DNA of 62,150 nt, from the NCBI GenBank assembly GCA_020051175.1, contig JAGVJJ010000094.1:1-62150 (forward strand). The letters run 5' to 3'. Shown one piece after another: positions 40,394 through 48,803 of the stretch (the first letter of the stretch is position 1; every line of letters starts with the position of its first letter). The notes below the pieces were generated by a model. The model did not search any database. It saw only the letters and a list, made by a program, of their open reading frames with translations, and was not told the origin of the DNA. The stretch is from Bacteroidia bacterium. Lineage in GTDB: Bacteria; Bacteroidota; Bacteroidia; 2-12-FULL-35-15. The translations under genes and the position numbers were made by a program.

Positions 40394-41639
40394 TACTATT
40401 TAGCCCGGTCTCCTGCGATGGAATGTATGCTTTAAAGGTTGTTCCTTTATCATATTCACTTTCAAGAGAGATTGTGCCGCCCAGTTTGGCAACACTTGTT
40501 TTTACAATATACAAGCCCAGTCCCGAACCTTTGGAAATAGCAGTGGCACGGTAAAACATTTTCCATACGTTTTCCTGCTGGTGCTGCGCAATACCAATGC
40601 CATTGTCTTTTATGGTAAATAAAATCCCCTTTTTGTAGGTTGTTACCTCTATATTCACCTGGGAAGATTCTTCTCTTGGTTTACTGTATTTAATGGCATT
40701 ATCAATAAGATTCAGGAAAACTGTCCTGAGCAAACCTCTTTCGGTAACAACCGAGCGGGCTGCATCATCAATTTTAATATCGAAATGTATATCCTTAAAT
40801 TCCTTAACAAATTCAATACTTTTCAGAATGGTGTCAATCAGCTCTTTTACATCTACTTTTTCACACTCCAGTTCACCATAAGTAATTTGTCCAAGCACAA
40901 GCAAATCTGAGATAATCGTATTTAATTTGGTAATGCATTCATCCACCATTTTAATGTAAAGCTGCATCTCTGAAACGTTTTCGCTCTTTTTCAGAAGGTT
41001 CATTACGCTTATCATGGATGAAACCGGGCTCTTTAAATCGTGTGAAGCTTTGTATACAAAGAGGTTGAGCTCATCGTTCTTGTCCTGCAGCTGGTTTTTG
41101 GCATTGATAAGGCTCGACATGTTTTTGGCAACCAGAAGGATGCTGGTAGTATTGTTCTGAGCATCGTGCAACGGTGAAAAAGAGCAGGCAACAGGGATGA
41201 CGGTTTTGTCTTTTGCTACCAGGTTGATACCCACTTCCTGGATTTTATCCTGCTCATAAGCATTCTTAATACAGTTACGCACCGTATCTATATCATTCAG
41301 TTGGATCAGTTTTTCTATCGGTTGCTTGTACAGCTCATCTCCGGAGTAAAATAAAAGACTGTCCACAACGTGGTTGGTGGCTTGTATCTTTCCGTCATCA
41401 TCCAGTACAATAAGTATATCATTAATACCATTGTAGATACTATTCAAAAAGCTTCGGGAAATAGTGCTGGACTTCAGCTCTTCCACCAGCATGTTGATAC
41501 CTACCTGAACTGCTACCAGCTGTTCATCGGTATTGTCAATCACAGGAAGTTTTGAATTATAATCGCCATCCGCGATTTTAATCAAAAAGTCCTGGATGTA
41601 CTGTAACTGTTGTTGAGCCTGTGAAGCGTGAGGTGCCAT
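40383..41639 (-). CDS. Cytoplasmic PAS-domain sensor histidine kinase
   Basis: The 418-residue protein has no membrane segment. Residues 10-60 form a HAMP-like helical region (FLIKIADGDYNSKLPVIDNT). A PAS domain spans about 62-180 (SIYNGINDILIVLDDDGKIQ). The dimerisation/phosphoacceptor helix has His200 in YKASHDLKSPVSS. The HATPase domain shows NLIDNAIKYS, KDNGIGIA and GSGLGLYIVK. It should autophosphorylate and pass phosphate to a response regulator. No partner regulator is adjacent; two orphan regulators lie at 45570 and 48797. It overlaps the alpha-oxoamine synthase fusion gene tail to tail. Confidence 0.88.
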   Translation of the reverse strand: MAPHASQAQQQLQYIQDFLIKIADGDYNSKLPVIDNTDEQLVAVQVGINMLVEELKSSTISRSFLNSIYNGINDILIVLDDDGKIQATNHVVDSLLFYSGDELYKQPIEKLIQLNDIDTVRNCIKNAYEQDKIQEVGINLVAKDKTVIPVACSFSPLHDAQNNTTSILLVAKNMSSLINAKNQLQDKNDELNLFVYKASHDLKSPVSSMISVMNLLKKSENVSEMQLYIKMVDECITKLNTIISDLLVLGQITYGELECEKVDVKELIDTILKSIEFVKEFKDIHFDIKIDDAARSVVTERGLLRTVFLNLIDNAIKYSKPREESSQVNIEVTTYKKGILFTIKDNGIGIAQHQQENVWKMFYRATAISKGSGLGLYIVKTSVAKLGGTISLESEYDKGTTFKAYIPSQETGLNSITN

Positions 41640-41669
41640 TGTTAGTACTTAGTACTTAAATATATCGCA

Positions 41670-42770
41670 TTAAACGTTAAATCTGAAATGCATCATATCG
41701 CCATCATTCACCACATACTCTTTTCCCTCAACTCCCATTTTACCAGCTTCTTTACATGCTGTTTCGGAACCCAGTGTAATAAAATCATTGTATTTGATTA
41801 CTTCGGCCCTGATAAAGCCCTTTTCAAAATCGGTATGGATAACACCGGCAGCCTGAGGTGCTGTCATGCCTTTTATAATGGTCCATGCACGCACTTCTTT
41901 TACACCCGCAGTAAAGTATGTCTGAAGGTTCAATATCTTATACGCGGCTTTTATCAGCTTATTTACACCTGGTTCCTGCAATCCCATATCTGCAAGGAAC
42001 ATCTGGCGTTCTTCATATGTTTCAAGGCTTGCAATTTCAGCTTCCATCTGCGCGGTAATTGTCAGCACTTCTGCATTTTCATCTTTTACGGCTTCTTTAA
42101 CGGCATCCACATATTTGTTACCGGTTTTAACGGATCCTTCATCCACATTGCATACATACAGCACGGGCTTAATGGTCAGCAGGCAGCAATCGGCTACGTG
42201 TACCATATCTGTTTCAGAAATGTTGGCCGAACGGGCAGATTTTCCCTGTTCCAGCACATTTTTTATTTCCGTCAATACTTCGTATGCTTTTTTTGCATCC
42301 TTATCATTCCCTGTTTTGGCCTGCTTTTCAACCCGTTTTATTTTTGTATCCACTGTTTCCAGATCTTTTAGCTGCAATTCAGTGTCTATGATTTCTTTAT
42401 CCCTTACCGGGTTTACCGAACCATCCACATGGATCACATTCGGGTCGTCAAAACAACGTAATACGTGGATAATGGCATTTGTTTCACGAATGTTGGCCAG
42501 GAATTTATTACCTAATCCTTCACCTTTGCTGGCGCCTTTTACAAGCCCGGCAATATCCACAATTTCAACTGTGGTAGGTACAACACGCTCTGGCTTTACC
42601 AGTTTTTCGAGAACAGAAAGCCTTTCATCCGGCACTGTAATAACCCCTACATTGGGCTCAATTGTGCAAAAAGGAAAGTTTGCAGCCTGTGCTTTTGCAT
42701 TTGATAAACAATTAAAAAGGGTCGATTTCCCAACATTCGGTAACCCCACAATTCCACACTGTAATGCCAT
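41670..42770 (-). CDS. ychF: Redox-regulated ribosome-associated ATPase/GTPase YchF (OLA1 family)
   Basis: The 366-residue protein is typical YchF length. G1 is GLPNVGKSTLFN, G3 is DIAGLVKGASKGEGLGNKF, and the G4-like NVDE replaces NKxD, which in this family shifts specificity to ATP. A coiled insertion (about 140-200) and the C-terminal TGS domain (QTYFTAGVKEVRAWTI ... GFIRAEVIKYNDF ... VEGKEYVVNDGDMMHFRFNV) complete the architecture. It binds ribosomes and acts in stress responses in other bacteria. A -7 box TATCTTTG is found at 42896-42903, which implies a leader of about 120 nt. Confidence 0.96.
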   Translation of the reverse strand: MALQCGIVGLPNVGKSTLFNCLSNAKAQAANFPFCTIEPNVGVITVPDERLSVLEKLVKPERVVPTTVEIVDIAGLVKGASKGEGLGNKFLANIRETNAIIHVLRCFDDPNVIHVDGSVNPVRDKEIIDTELQLKDLETVDTKIKRVEKQAKTGNDKDAKKAYEVLTEIKNVLEQGKSARSANISETDMVHVADCCLLTIKPVLYVCNVDEGSVKTGNKYVDAVKEAVKDENAEVLTITAQMEAEIASLETYEERQMFLADMGLQEPGVNKLIKAAYKILNLQTYFTAGVKEVRAWTIIKGMTAPQAAGVIHTDFEKGFIRAEVIKYNDFITLGSETACKEAGKMGVEGKEYVVNDGDMMHFRFNV

Positions 42771-42781
42771 AGTTATTTGAA

Positions 42782-42875
42782 GAATTTTAGATTTTTAGAA
42801 TTTTAGATATTGTTGGTTATAGACTTTTATTTTTTAATAAAACTGAACTCTGCAAATCAATAAAATCTAAAATTC
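42782..42875. repeat. Inverted repeat, GAATTTTAGATTTT family
   Basis: Perfect 14-bp arms at 42782-42795 and 42862-42875, in the leader of ychF. It belongs to the low-complexity palindromes scattered in this window. Confidence 0.65.
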
Positions 42876-42895
42876 AACAATTATTTTTAAGCCCG

Positions 42896-42903
42896 CAAAG
42901 ATA
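42896..42903 (-). promoter_or_regulatory. -7 box of the ychF promoter
   Basis: Minus strand TATCTTTG is an exact TAnnTTTG; no -33 TTTG at standard distance. Confidence 0.4.
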
Positions 42904-43003
42904 CCATTTTTTTCGCTTTTAATGAATTTTAAAAGAAGTTAAATTTGAGTTTTCAACAAGGATTTTTTGTTATTAACATATCGGTGCAACCCCATAAAAA
43001 TAG

Positions 43004-43011
43004 TACTTTTG
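43004..43011 (+). promoter_or_regulatory. -7 box of the transketolase promoter
   Basis: TACTTTTG followed by GCAGC is an exact TAnnTTTG, 92 bp before the start codon. No TTTG is found 17-23 bp upstream. Confidence 0.45.
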
Positions 43012-43103
43012 CAGCGCATTTATCGAATTTTGTGCTACTGATAAGTAGCTTTTAATTGAAATGAGAGAAATTCACTGGAAATAATCAAAAAAATAAAGGA
43101 AAT

Positions 43104-43949
43104 ATGGCAACAATAGCAGAATTGGAAAAAGTGTGTACCCAGGTTCGCAGGGATATTGTAAGAATGGTTCATGCTGTAAATTCAGGGCATCCGGGTGGTT
43201 CACTGGGCTGTACCGAATATCTTGTTGCATTGTATTTTGAAATAATGAATCATCAGCCGGAAAAGTTCAACATGGATGGCCAGGGTGAGGACCTGTTTTT
43301 CCTTTCCAACGGGCACATTTCACCTGTTTTTTACAGTGTATTGTCCCGTTCCGGCTATTTCCCGGTAAAAGAACTTGCTACCTTCCGTAAGCTGGATTCA
43401 CGTTTGCAGGGGCATCCCACAACGCATGAAGGCCTGCCGGGTGTACGCGTAGCTTCCGGCTCACTGGGGCAGGGGCTATCTGTAGCTATTGGTGCTGCCA
43501 CGGCAAAAAAACTCAATAAGGACAACAGCATTGTTTACAGCCTTCACGGGGACGGAGAACTTCAGGAAGGACAAATATGGGAAGCAGCCATGTATGCTGC
43601 TGCTAAGAAGGTGGACAATATTATTTCCACAATCGACCTGAATGGTCAGCAGATTGACGGCTCTACGGATAACGTGCTTGCCATGGGAGACCTGAAAGCA
43701 AAGTGGGAGGCTTTTGGATGGGATGTTTTATCCATGAACGGTAATAATCTGGCGGAAGTGGTAGAAACCCTCAATAATGCTAAAAAACACACCGGAAAAG
43801 GCAAGCCAGTGATGATCATCATGAAAACGGAAATGGGCCATGGGGTTGATTTTATGATGGGAAGCCACAAATGGCATGGTGTTGCACCAAATGATGAACA
43901 ATTGGCACAGGCTTTGAAACAGAATGCAGAAACTTTAGGAGATTATTAA
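43104..43949 (+). CDS. Transketolase, N-terminal (ThDP-binding) subunit
   Basis: The 281-residue protein covers the thiamine-diphosphate-binding half of transketolase. It has RRDIVRMVHAVNSGHPGGSL, with the conserved HPGGSL stretch, LSNGHISPVFYSVL, LQGHPTTHEGLPGVRVASGS, and the ThDP/Mg motif HGDGELQEGQIWEAAMYAAAKKVDNI. Split transketolases with separate N and C genes occur in many bacteria and archaea. The partner half is at 46025-46993, about 2 kb downstream on the same strand, separated by two unrelated genes. Together they transfer two-carbon units in the non-oxidative pentose phosphate pathway. Confidence 0.94.
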   Translation: MATIAELEKVCTQVRRDIVRMVHAVNSGHPGGSLGCTEYLVALYFEIMNHQPEKFNMDGQGEDLFFLSNGHISPVFYSVLSRSGYFPVKELATFRKLDSRLQGHPTTHEGLPGVRVASGSLGQGLSVAIGAATAKKLNKDNSIVYSLHGDGELQEGQIWEAAMYAAAKKVDNIISTIDLNGQQIDGSTDNVLAMGDLKAKWEAFGWDVLSMNGNNLAEVVETLNNAKKHTGKGKPVMIIMKTEMGHGVDFMMGSHKWHGVAPNDEQLAQALKQNAETLGDY

Positions 43950-43950
43950 T

Positions 43951-44090
43951 CAGATATGAGATGTGAGATGTGGATCAGCTTTGGAACGCAATAAAATCTA
44001 CTTAATCACGTCTAAATTGACAGTACCTCTTGAAACAATAAAGCATATGTCCAACATCTCAAATCTTAAATCTCGAATCTCAAGTCTATT
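43951..44090. repeat. Inverted pair of GAGATATGAGATG-type repeats, running into coding sequence
   Basis: The direct arm is about 43951-43975 (AGATATGAGATGTGAGATG) and the inverted arm about 44054-44090 (ACATCTCAAATCTTAAATCT and continuation). The second arm lies inside the 5' end of the vWA gene and encodes residues after the start Met. Confidence 0.55.
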
Positions 44091-45480
44091 TCGCGTTTCG
44101 TTGCTTCTGATTGTGCTTTTCTGCAGTTCACAGGCAAAGGCTCAAAACCGTGCTCCTCAATCACCCCCTCTTACACGTATTCTGTTCGTTTTTGATGCTT
44201 CCTTCAGTATGTTTGGGCAGTGGCAGAGCGGCATGAAAATGGACCTTGCCAAAAAGCTGTTAAGTGAGTTTTTAGATAGTATTCAGGGAGCTCCCGGCAC
44301 CGAAAATCTGGAGCTTGCGTTTCGCGCGTATGGTCATCAGGTGCCTCTTCGCCCGCAACGCAGCTGTACGGATACCAAATTGGAAGTTCCGTTTGGAAAA
44401 AACAATATGTCTGCAATCAAGGCTAAGCTCAAACCCATTGTTCCCAAAGGTACAACCCCCATAGCCTATACACTGGAACAGTGTGCGAACGATTTTCCTT
44501 CACCATCGTCTTCCAGTATACGGAATATTGTAATCCTTATTACTGACGGGATTGAAGAGTGTGATGGCGATCCTTGTGCCGTTTCCCTTGCTTTACAGAA
44601 AAAAGGAATAGTTTTAAAGCCCTTTGTTATTGGTATTGGCCTGGATCAGAGCTATATCAATTCTTTTGGCTGTATAGGCAAGTTTTACGATGCTTCCAGC
44701 GAAACAAGCTTTAAAAATATCCTTAATATAGTTATTTCCCAGGCACTGAACAACACAACTGTACAGGTAAACCTGAACGACCAGGTGGGCCGCCCTTCAG
44801 AAACGGATGTAAACATGACATTCTATGATGACCAGTCGGGGGTGATTAAGTACAATTACATGCATACTATCAATAACAGGGGAGTGCCGGATACGCTTGT
44901 TATTGACCCGATTGGGACTTATAAAATGGTGGTGCATACCATACCCCCGGTAGAAAAATCGGGAATAGAACTGGTACCTGGCAAGCACAATATCATTGCT
45001 GTGGATGCGCCTCAGGGCTACCTCAATTTAAAAATGGCAGGAAATTCTGAAGATACCCGAACCTTAAACTGCATTGTACGTAAAAATGAAGAAATGCAGA
45101 CATTGCATGTGCAGAAATTTAATACAACAGAAAAGTTCATTGTAGGAAAATACGATTTGGAAATATTAACGCTTCCGAGGATAAAGCTTAGTAAAGTGGA
45201 TATAGCGCAAAGCAAGACCACTACAATTGAAATACCTCAGTCCGGAAGTGTTAGTATAAGTAAACCAACAGATGGGCCCGGAAGTTTGTACATTGAGGAA
45301 AAAAATAAGCTGGTATGGGTTTGCAACCTGAATGCCAATCTTGTAAATGAAACAATTGTTTTGCAGCCTGGACGTTACAGGGTTGAGTTCCGTCCGAGAA
45401 ATGCAAAAGAATCGGTTTATACCATTGAAAAAACATTTAAAGTAGAATCGGGCTTGTCAACGTCTGTTAAATTATATTAA
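44047..45480 (+). CDS. Secreted von Willebrand factor A-domain protein
   Basis: From ATG 44047 the protein has 477 residues with a signal peptide (MSNISNLKSRISSLFRVSLL, ending SQAKAQ). An ATG at 43963 would add 28 residues encoded by intergenic repeat and is not preferred. The vWA domain (about 45-240) has a MIDAS-like motif DASFSMFGQ (a variant of DxSxS), a conserved Thr in PKGTTPIAYTL, and an ILITDGIEECDGDPC aspartate. Three cysteine pairs are possible. The C-terminal half is a set of beta domains (NTTVQVNLNDQVGRPSETDV; KFIVGKYDLEILTLPR; ETIVLQPGRYRVEFRP). Metal-dependent protein binding in the periplasm or at the surface is likely. It lies between the two transketolase halves. Confidence 0.82.
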   Translation: MSNISNLKSRISSLFRVSLLLIVLFCSSQAKAQNRAPQSPPLTRILFVFDASFSMFGQWQSGMKMDLAKKLLSEFLDSIQGAPGTENLELAFRAYGHQVPLRPQRSCTDTKLEVPFGKNNMSAIKAKLKPIVPKGTTPIAYTLEQCANDFPSPSSSSIRNIVILITDGIEECDGDPCAVSLALQKKGIVLKPFVIGIGLDQSYINSFGCIGKFYDASSETSFKNILNIVISQALNNTTVQVNLNDQVGRPSETDVNMTFYDDQSGVIKYNYMHTINNRGVPDTLVIDPIGTYKMVVHTIPPVEKSGIELVPGKHNIIAVDAPQGYLNLKMAGNSEDTRTLNCIVRKNEEMQTLHVQKFNTTEKFIVGKYDLEILTLPRIKLSKVDIAQSKTTTIEIPQSGSVSISKPTDGPGSLYIEEKNKLVWVCNLNANLVNETIVLQPGRYRVEFRPRNAKESVYTIEKTFKVESGLSTSVKLY

Positions 45481-45569
45481 TTTGAGCCTGATGGTATAAG
45501 TTTTTAGCCATTTATAAGTAGCTTTGATACAGCAAAGCGATTGGTTGTACTAAACAAGCAGGAAGGAAA

Positions 45570-45965
45570 ATGAAAAACAAAAAAATTTGTATTATAGATG
45601 ATGAGGAAATAATACAATTTATTGTAAAAACTATTCTTCAGAATCTTAATGACGATATCTCCATTTTATCCTACAAAAATGGGGAGGAAGCCTTGCTGGC
45701 GTTCAAAGAAATGGACAAAGCCGATTTGCCGGATATTATTTTGCTTGATATCAATATGCCTGTAATGGGTGGCTGGCAATTCCTGGATGAGTTCATTAAA
45801 AGCAAAGCACATAACGAGAAAAAAATTGCAATTTATATTTTGAGCTCATCTACTGCACCGGGAGATAAAATACGCGCCAAAGTTTACAAAGATATCATAG
45901 GCTATATAAACAAGCCGATTGAGGCCGATACGCTTAAAAAAATAACTGAATTTGAACTTATTTAG
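45570..45965 (+). CDS. Single-domain response regulator (CheY-like receiver)
   Basis: The 131-residue protein is a stand-alone receiver. The acidic pocket is IIDDEE (Asp10, Asp11). The phosphoacceptor is Asp60 in [15 protein letters not shown] switch Ser lies in IYILSSSTA and the conserved Lys in GYINKPIE. There is no output domain, so it acts through protein contacts or in a phosphorelay. The PAS kinase at 40383 is a possible partner, which is inference. It sits between the vWA gene and the second transketolase gene. Confidence 0.92.
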   Translation: MKNKKICIIDDEEIIQFIVKTILQNLNDDISILSYKNGEEALLAFKEMDKADLPDIILLDINMPVMGGWQFLDEFIKSKAHNEKKIAIYILSSSTAPGDKIRAKVYKDIIGYINKPIEADTLKKITEFELI

Positions 45966-46024
45966 ACCATAATCGTGGTTCGAAACGAAACTATTTTATT
46001 TATAAAAACACTTTAACTCGCAGA

Positions 46025-46993
46025 ATGAAAAAATACACTTACACTGAAAAAAAAGATACACGTTCGGGTTTTGGTGCCGGCCTTTCTGAATTAGGAAAAA
46101 AGAATCCCAATGTAGTTGCCCTTTGTGCCGACCTTACTGGTTCTTTAAAAATGGATGCTTTTGCAAAAGAACATCCGGAGCGTTTTTTTCAGGTAGGTAT
46201 TGCTGAAGCCAACATGATAGGTATTGCAGCTGGTTTAACTATTGGAGGTAAAATACCTTTTACAGGAACGTTTGCTAACTTTTCTACAGGACGTGTTTAT
46301 GACCAGATACGTCAATCGGTGGCTTATTCGGGTAAAAATGTAAAGATATGCGCTTCCCATGCGGGACTCACTTTAGGCGAAGATGGTGCAACTCACCAGA
46401 TTCTTGAGGATATTGGTTTGATGAAAATGTTGCCAGGCATGGTTGTTATTAATCCCTGTGATTATAACCAGACCAAAGCCGCTACGATAGCTATTGCTGA
46501 TCATGATGGCCCGGTTTACCTGCGTTTTGGAAGGCCGACAGTTCCTAATTTCAGTCCTGCTGATCAGAAGTTTGAAATTGGAAAAGCCTGGGTATTGAAT
46601 GAGGGTACGGATGTGAGTATTTTTGCTACAGGCCATTTGGTTTGGAAAGCTATTGAGGCAGGAGAACAACTGGCTGCACAAGGTATAAGCGCTGATATCA
46701 TTAACATTCACACAATAAAACCTCTTGATGCTGCAGCAGTTATTGCATCCGCTAAAAAAACAGGCTGCGTGGTTACTGCCGAAGAGCACCAGATGAATGG
46801 TGGTTTGGGTGATAGCATCGCTCAGCTTCTTGCAAGAGAGTTACCAACGCCACTTGAAATGGTAGCTGTTAACGACAGCTTTGGCGAAAGTGGTACGCCT
46901 GATCAGCTAATGACAAAATACGGCCTGGATACGGTGAATATTCTGAATGCTGTTAAAAAGGTAATGAGTAGAAAGTCGGTTATTGTTTCGTAA
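46025..46993 (+). CDS. Transketolase, C-terminal subunit
   Basis: The 322-residue protein corresponds to the pyrimidine-binding and C-terminal domains of transketolase. It has [20 protein letters not shown], then [20 protein letters not shown] with the glutamate that activates Th[37 protein letters not shown], and a C-domain with [14 protein letters not shown] and [16 protein letters not shown]. It should form the active enzyme with the product of 43104-43949. Start codon and core agree with the family length of about 310-330. Confidence 0.94.
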   Translation: MKKYTYTEKKDTRSGFGAGLSELGKKNPNVVALCADLTGSLKMDAFAKEHPERFFQVGIAEANMIGIAAGLTIGGKIPFTGTFANFSTGRVYDQIRQSVAYSGKNVKICASHAGLTLGEDGATHQILEDIGLMKMLPGMVVINPCDYNQTKAATIAIADHDGPVYLRFGRPTVPNFSPADQKFEIGKAWVLNEGTDVSIFATGHLVWKAIEAGEQLAAQGISADIINIHTIKPLDAAAVIASAKKTGCVVTAEEHQMNGGLGDSIAQLLARELPTPLEMVAVNDSFGESGTPDQLMTKYGLDTVNILNAVKKVMSRKSVIVS

Positions 46994-47504
46994 ATTTTTT
47001 CAAATAACTCCAAATAAATCGAAAGCGGAATTCCTAATTGGGGTTCCGTTTTTTTGTTGTAGGTGTGAACCCTCAATATGTCGCCCGATGGGGCTTGTAT
47101 TTATCTGGTTTGTTATTTCTAGTAAGATTTCACCCCTGCCGGGGTTTTATGGTTGTTATGTATGAATTTCGCCCGATGGGGCGTGTATTTATCTGGTTCG
47201 TTATTTCTAGTAAGATTTCACCCCTGCCGGGGTTTTATGGTTGTTATGTATGAATTTCGCCCGATGGGTTTGTATTTTGCTGGATCGGGTTTTATTGCTT
47301 TTTTATTGTTGTTAGGGCGAAAGTCGCCTCGATGGGATGTGTATTTGCGATATAGTGTTAACCCCGATAATGGCTTATTATATGAGCTCCGTCAGGAGCG
47401 ATATATTAGTAGATAAGTGTTTAATGGTATCTAAAGCTCCGTAGGAGCGACATAGGTTATTTTCAAAATTGTAAGCAGGGTTTTAAGCTGTCCGATACCA
47501 CTCC
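46994..47504. other. 511-bp repeat-rich intergenic region
   Basis: Contains the 88-bp tandem repeat (47081-47275) and two related hairpins GCTCC-GTCA-GGAGC and GCTCC-GTA-GGAGC, each followed by GA.AT (around 47387-47403 and 47435-47452). I see no protein gene. Confidence 0.7.
47081..47275. repeat. 88-bp tandem repeat, two full copies and a partial third
   Basis: Copies at 47081-47168 and 47169-47256 are nearly identical, and a third begins at 47257 and decays after about 20 bp. Each unit carries two small hairpins, around GCCCGATGGGGC and CCCCTGCCGGGG. Short open frames in it are repeat-generated. Confidence 0.85.
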
Positions 47505-48359
47505 TTACTCGTCAACGGAATTCGTATGAAACAACGTTAGTCCCGCAATTGGCGTTTCCACAATCTTATCAATTGCCACTCCCTTTTTGAGCGCAACGCC
47601 TCTGAGTATATTACTGTAGTAAAACCCAACAGAGCCTACACAGCTCAACTTAATCTCTTTGTGCTTTTCATACTTGCAGATGTGCTTGTCAAAAAACTGC
47701 TCGAAGCAGCCAACAACAAGGTCCATCATGTATTGTTCCTTTAAATTCTGATACACAAACTTGCTGAATGATGCCAGGAAACGGTTGGGCAGGGGCTTTT
47801 TGTATACAGCATCCAGGATATCGGCTGTGCTGAGCTTAAAGCGTTCATAAAAACGTTCGGCAAGATGTTGAGGTACTTCCTGGTTTAAATAGGCCTGGAT
47901 AAAGGTTTTCCCGATGTGGGCACCACTACCTTCATCACCAAGAATATAACCCAAAGAAGCCCTGTTTTCGGCTATTTTTGTACCATCGTAATAGCAGGTG
48001 TTGGAACCGGTGCCCAATATGGCTGCAATACCCGGTTCGTTTCCGCATAAAGCACGTGCGGCACCCAGTAGATCAGTTTCAATGGCTATGGATGCATTGG
48101 GGAATAGTTCAGTTAAAGCAGTGCGGACAATATCTTTTTTTGATTCAGCAGCGCAGCCGGCACCGTAGAAATGGATTTCAGCTTCGGCAGAAAGGTTCAT
48201 TTGTGGGTGAACCAGCAATTCTGTTTTCAGAATATTTACAATGGTTTCACTGTTCAGAAAGTAGGGATTAAGACCCTGGGTGGAGACCTGGTGTTTGTTA
48301 TTACCATCAATCAACCGCCAGTCTGTTTTGGTAGAACCGCTGTCAGCAATAAGGAGCAT
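47505..48359 (-). CDS. BadF/BadG/BcrA/BcrD-type ATPase, N-acetylglucosamine kinase-like
   Basis: The 284-residue protein has the ASKHA kinase pattern: ADSGSTKTDWRLI (phosphate-1 loop), a DLLGAARALCGNEPGIAAIL stretch ending LGTGSNTC (phosphate-2), GYILGDEGSGAHIGK typical of GlcNAc kinase-like members, and LSCVGSVGFYYS (adenosine region). It most likely phosphorylates an amino sugar released by peptidoglycan or chitin turnover. The exact sugar cannot be read from the sequence. It is a single gene flanked by repeats on both sides. Confidence 0.86.
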   Translation of the reverse strand: MLLIADSGSTKTDWRLIDGNNKHQVSTQGLNPYFLNSETIVNILKTELLVHPQMNLSAEAEIHFYGAGCAAESKKDIVRTALTELFPNASIAIETDLLGAARALCGNEPGIAAILGTGSNTCYYDGTKIAENRASLGYILGDEGSGAHIGKTFIQAYLNQEVPQHLAERFYERFKLSTADILDAVYKKPLPNRFLASFSKFVYQNLKEQYMMDLVVGCFEQFFDKHICKYEKHKEIKLSCVGSVGFYYSNILRGVALKKGVAIDKIVETPIAGLTLFHTNSVDE

Positions 48360-48796
48360 TTTTGCAGTTATAAGTTATGAGTTATAAGTTATTGGTTATT
48401 GGTTATTGGTTATTGGTTATTGGTTATTGGTTATTGGTTATTGGTTATTGGTTGGTTATTGGTTATAACTTATTGGTTTAAACAAAAATAGGATTTTAAA
48501 TAGAGCAAATTACTCCCGTTTCGCCCTATTAAACCAATAACTTAATAACAATTAATTAGAAGGCATCTCAAAAATAATATGGTATGAATTTGTATGTTTC
48601 GGTGCGCTGCACCTAAAAAATTAAAAATTATACATATTCTACAAAGATTTCGCGGCTCTGCCGCTTTTAAACTTAAAAACAAATTAGCAGCAGAGCTGCG
48701 CAACCTTTGTAGATGAACAAAGTAAATCAAACAGTAAGGTGCAGAGCACCGGAATATAATTTAAATAAACTATTGACAGTATTTTTGAGATAGCTT
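48360..48796. other. 437-bp intergenic region with heptamer tract and MITE-like element
   Basis: Holds the (TTATTGG)n tract (48389-48462) and most of the palindromic element 48553-48803. No protein gene is seen. Confidence 0.7.
48389..48462. repeat. (TTATTGG)n heptamer microsatellite
   Basis: Nine contiguous TTATTGG units span 48389-48451, followed by an interrupted tenth (48456-48462). Flanking TTATAAGTTATTGG and its complement-like end form weak inverted arms. The tract lies just upstream of the BadF-type kinase start (48359). Confidence 0.92.
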
Positions 48797-48803
48797 CTAA
48801 TTA
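48553..48803. mobile_element. MITE-like palindromic element with 24-bp terminal inverted repeats
   Basis: Terminal arms at 48553-48576 and 48780-48803 match in 22 of 24 positions (core GAAGGCATCTCAAAAATA, flanked by TAATTA on both sides, a possible target duplication). Inside are nested hairpins in the order A-B-B'-A': GGTGC-GCT-GCACC, GCGGC-TCT-GCCGC, GCAGC-AGA-GCTGC and GGTGC-AGA-GCACC. No transposase is encoded. The right arm overlaps the last codons and stop of the LuxR-type regulator gene. Confidence 0.68.

Larger units (their letters stand above)
42771..43103. other. 333-bp divergent intergenic region between ychF and transketolase
   Basis: Holds the inverted repeat 42782-42875, a minus-strand TATCTTTG box (42896-42903) for ychF, and a plus-strand TACTTTTG box (43004-43011) for the transketolase gene. 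The rest is AT-rich. Confidence 0.5.

Noticed and set aside
43963-44046. Upstream ATG extension of the vWA protein
   Set aside because: It would place 28 residues, encoded partly by dispersed repeat, ahead of an otherwise well-formed signal peptide.
47081-47275. Possible CRISPR array
   Set aside because: Units are directly adjacent and nearly identical along their full 88 bp. There are no unique spacers and no cas genes nearby.
46983-47416. Overlapping short plus-strand open frames with repeated peptides (SSKISPLPGFYGCYV type)
   Set aside because: They are translations of the 88-bp tandem repeat in different frames, with no start region or domain of their own.
48389-48462. Heptamer array as iterons of a replication origin
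   Set aside because: No replication initiator gene, DnaA boxes or plasmid functions are nearby; a slippage-generated microsatellite is simpler.
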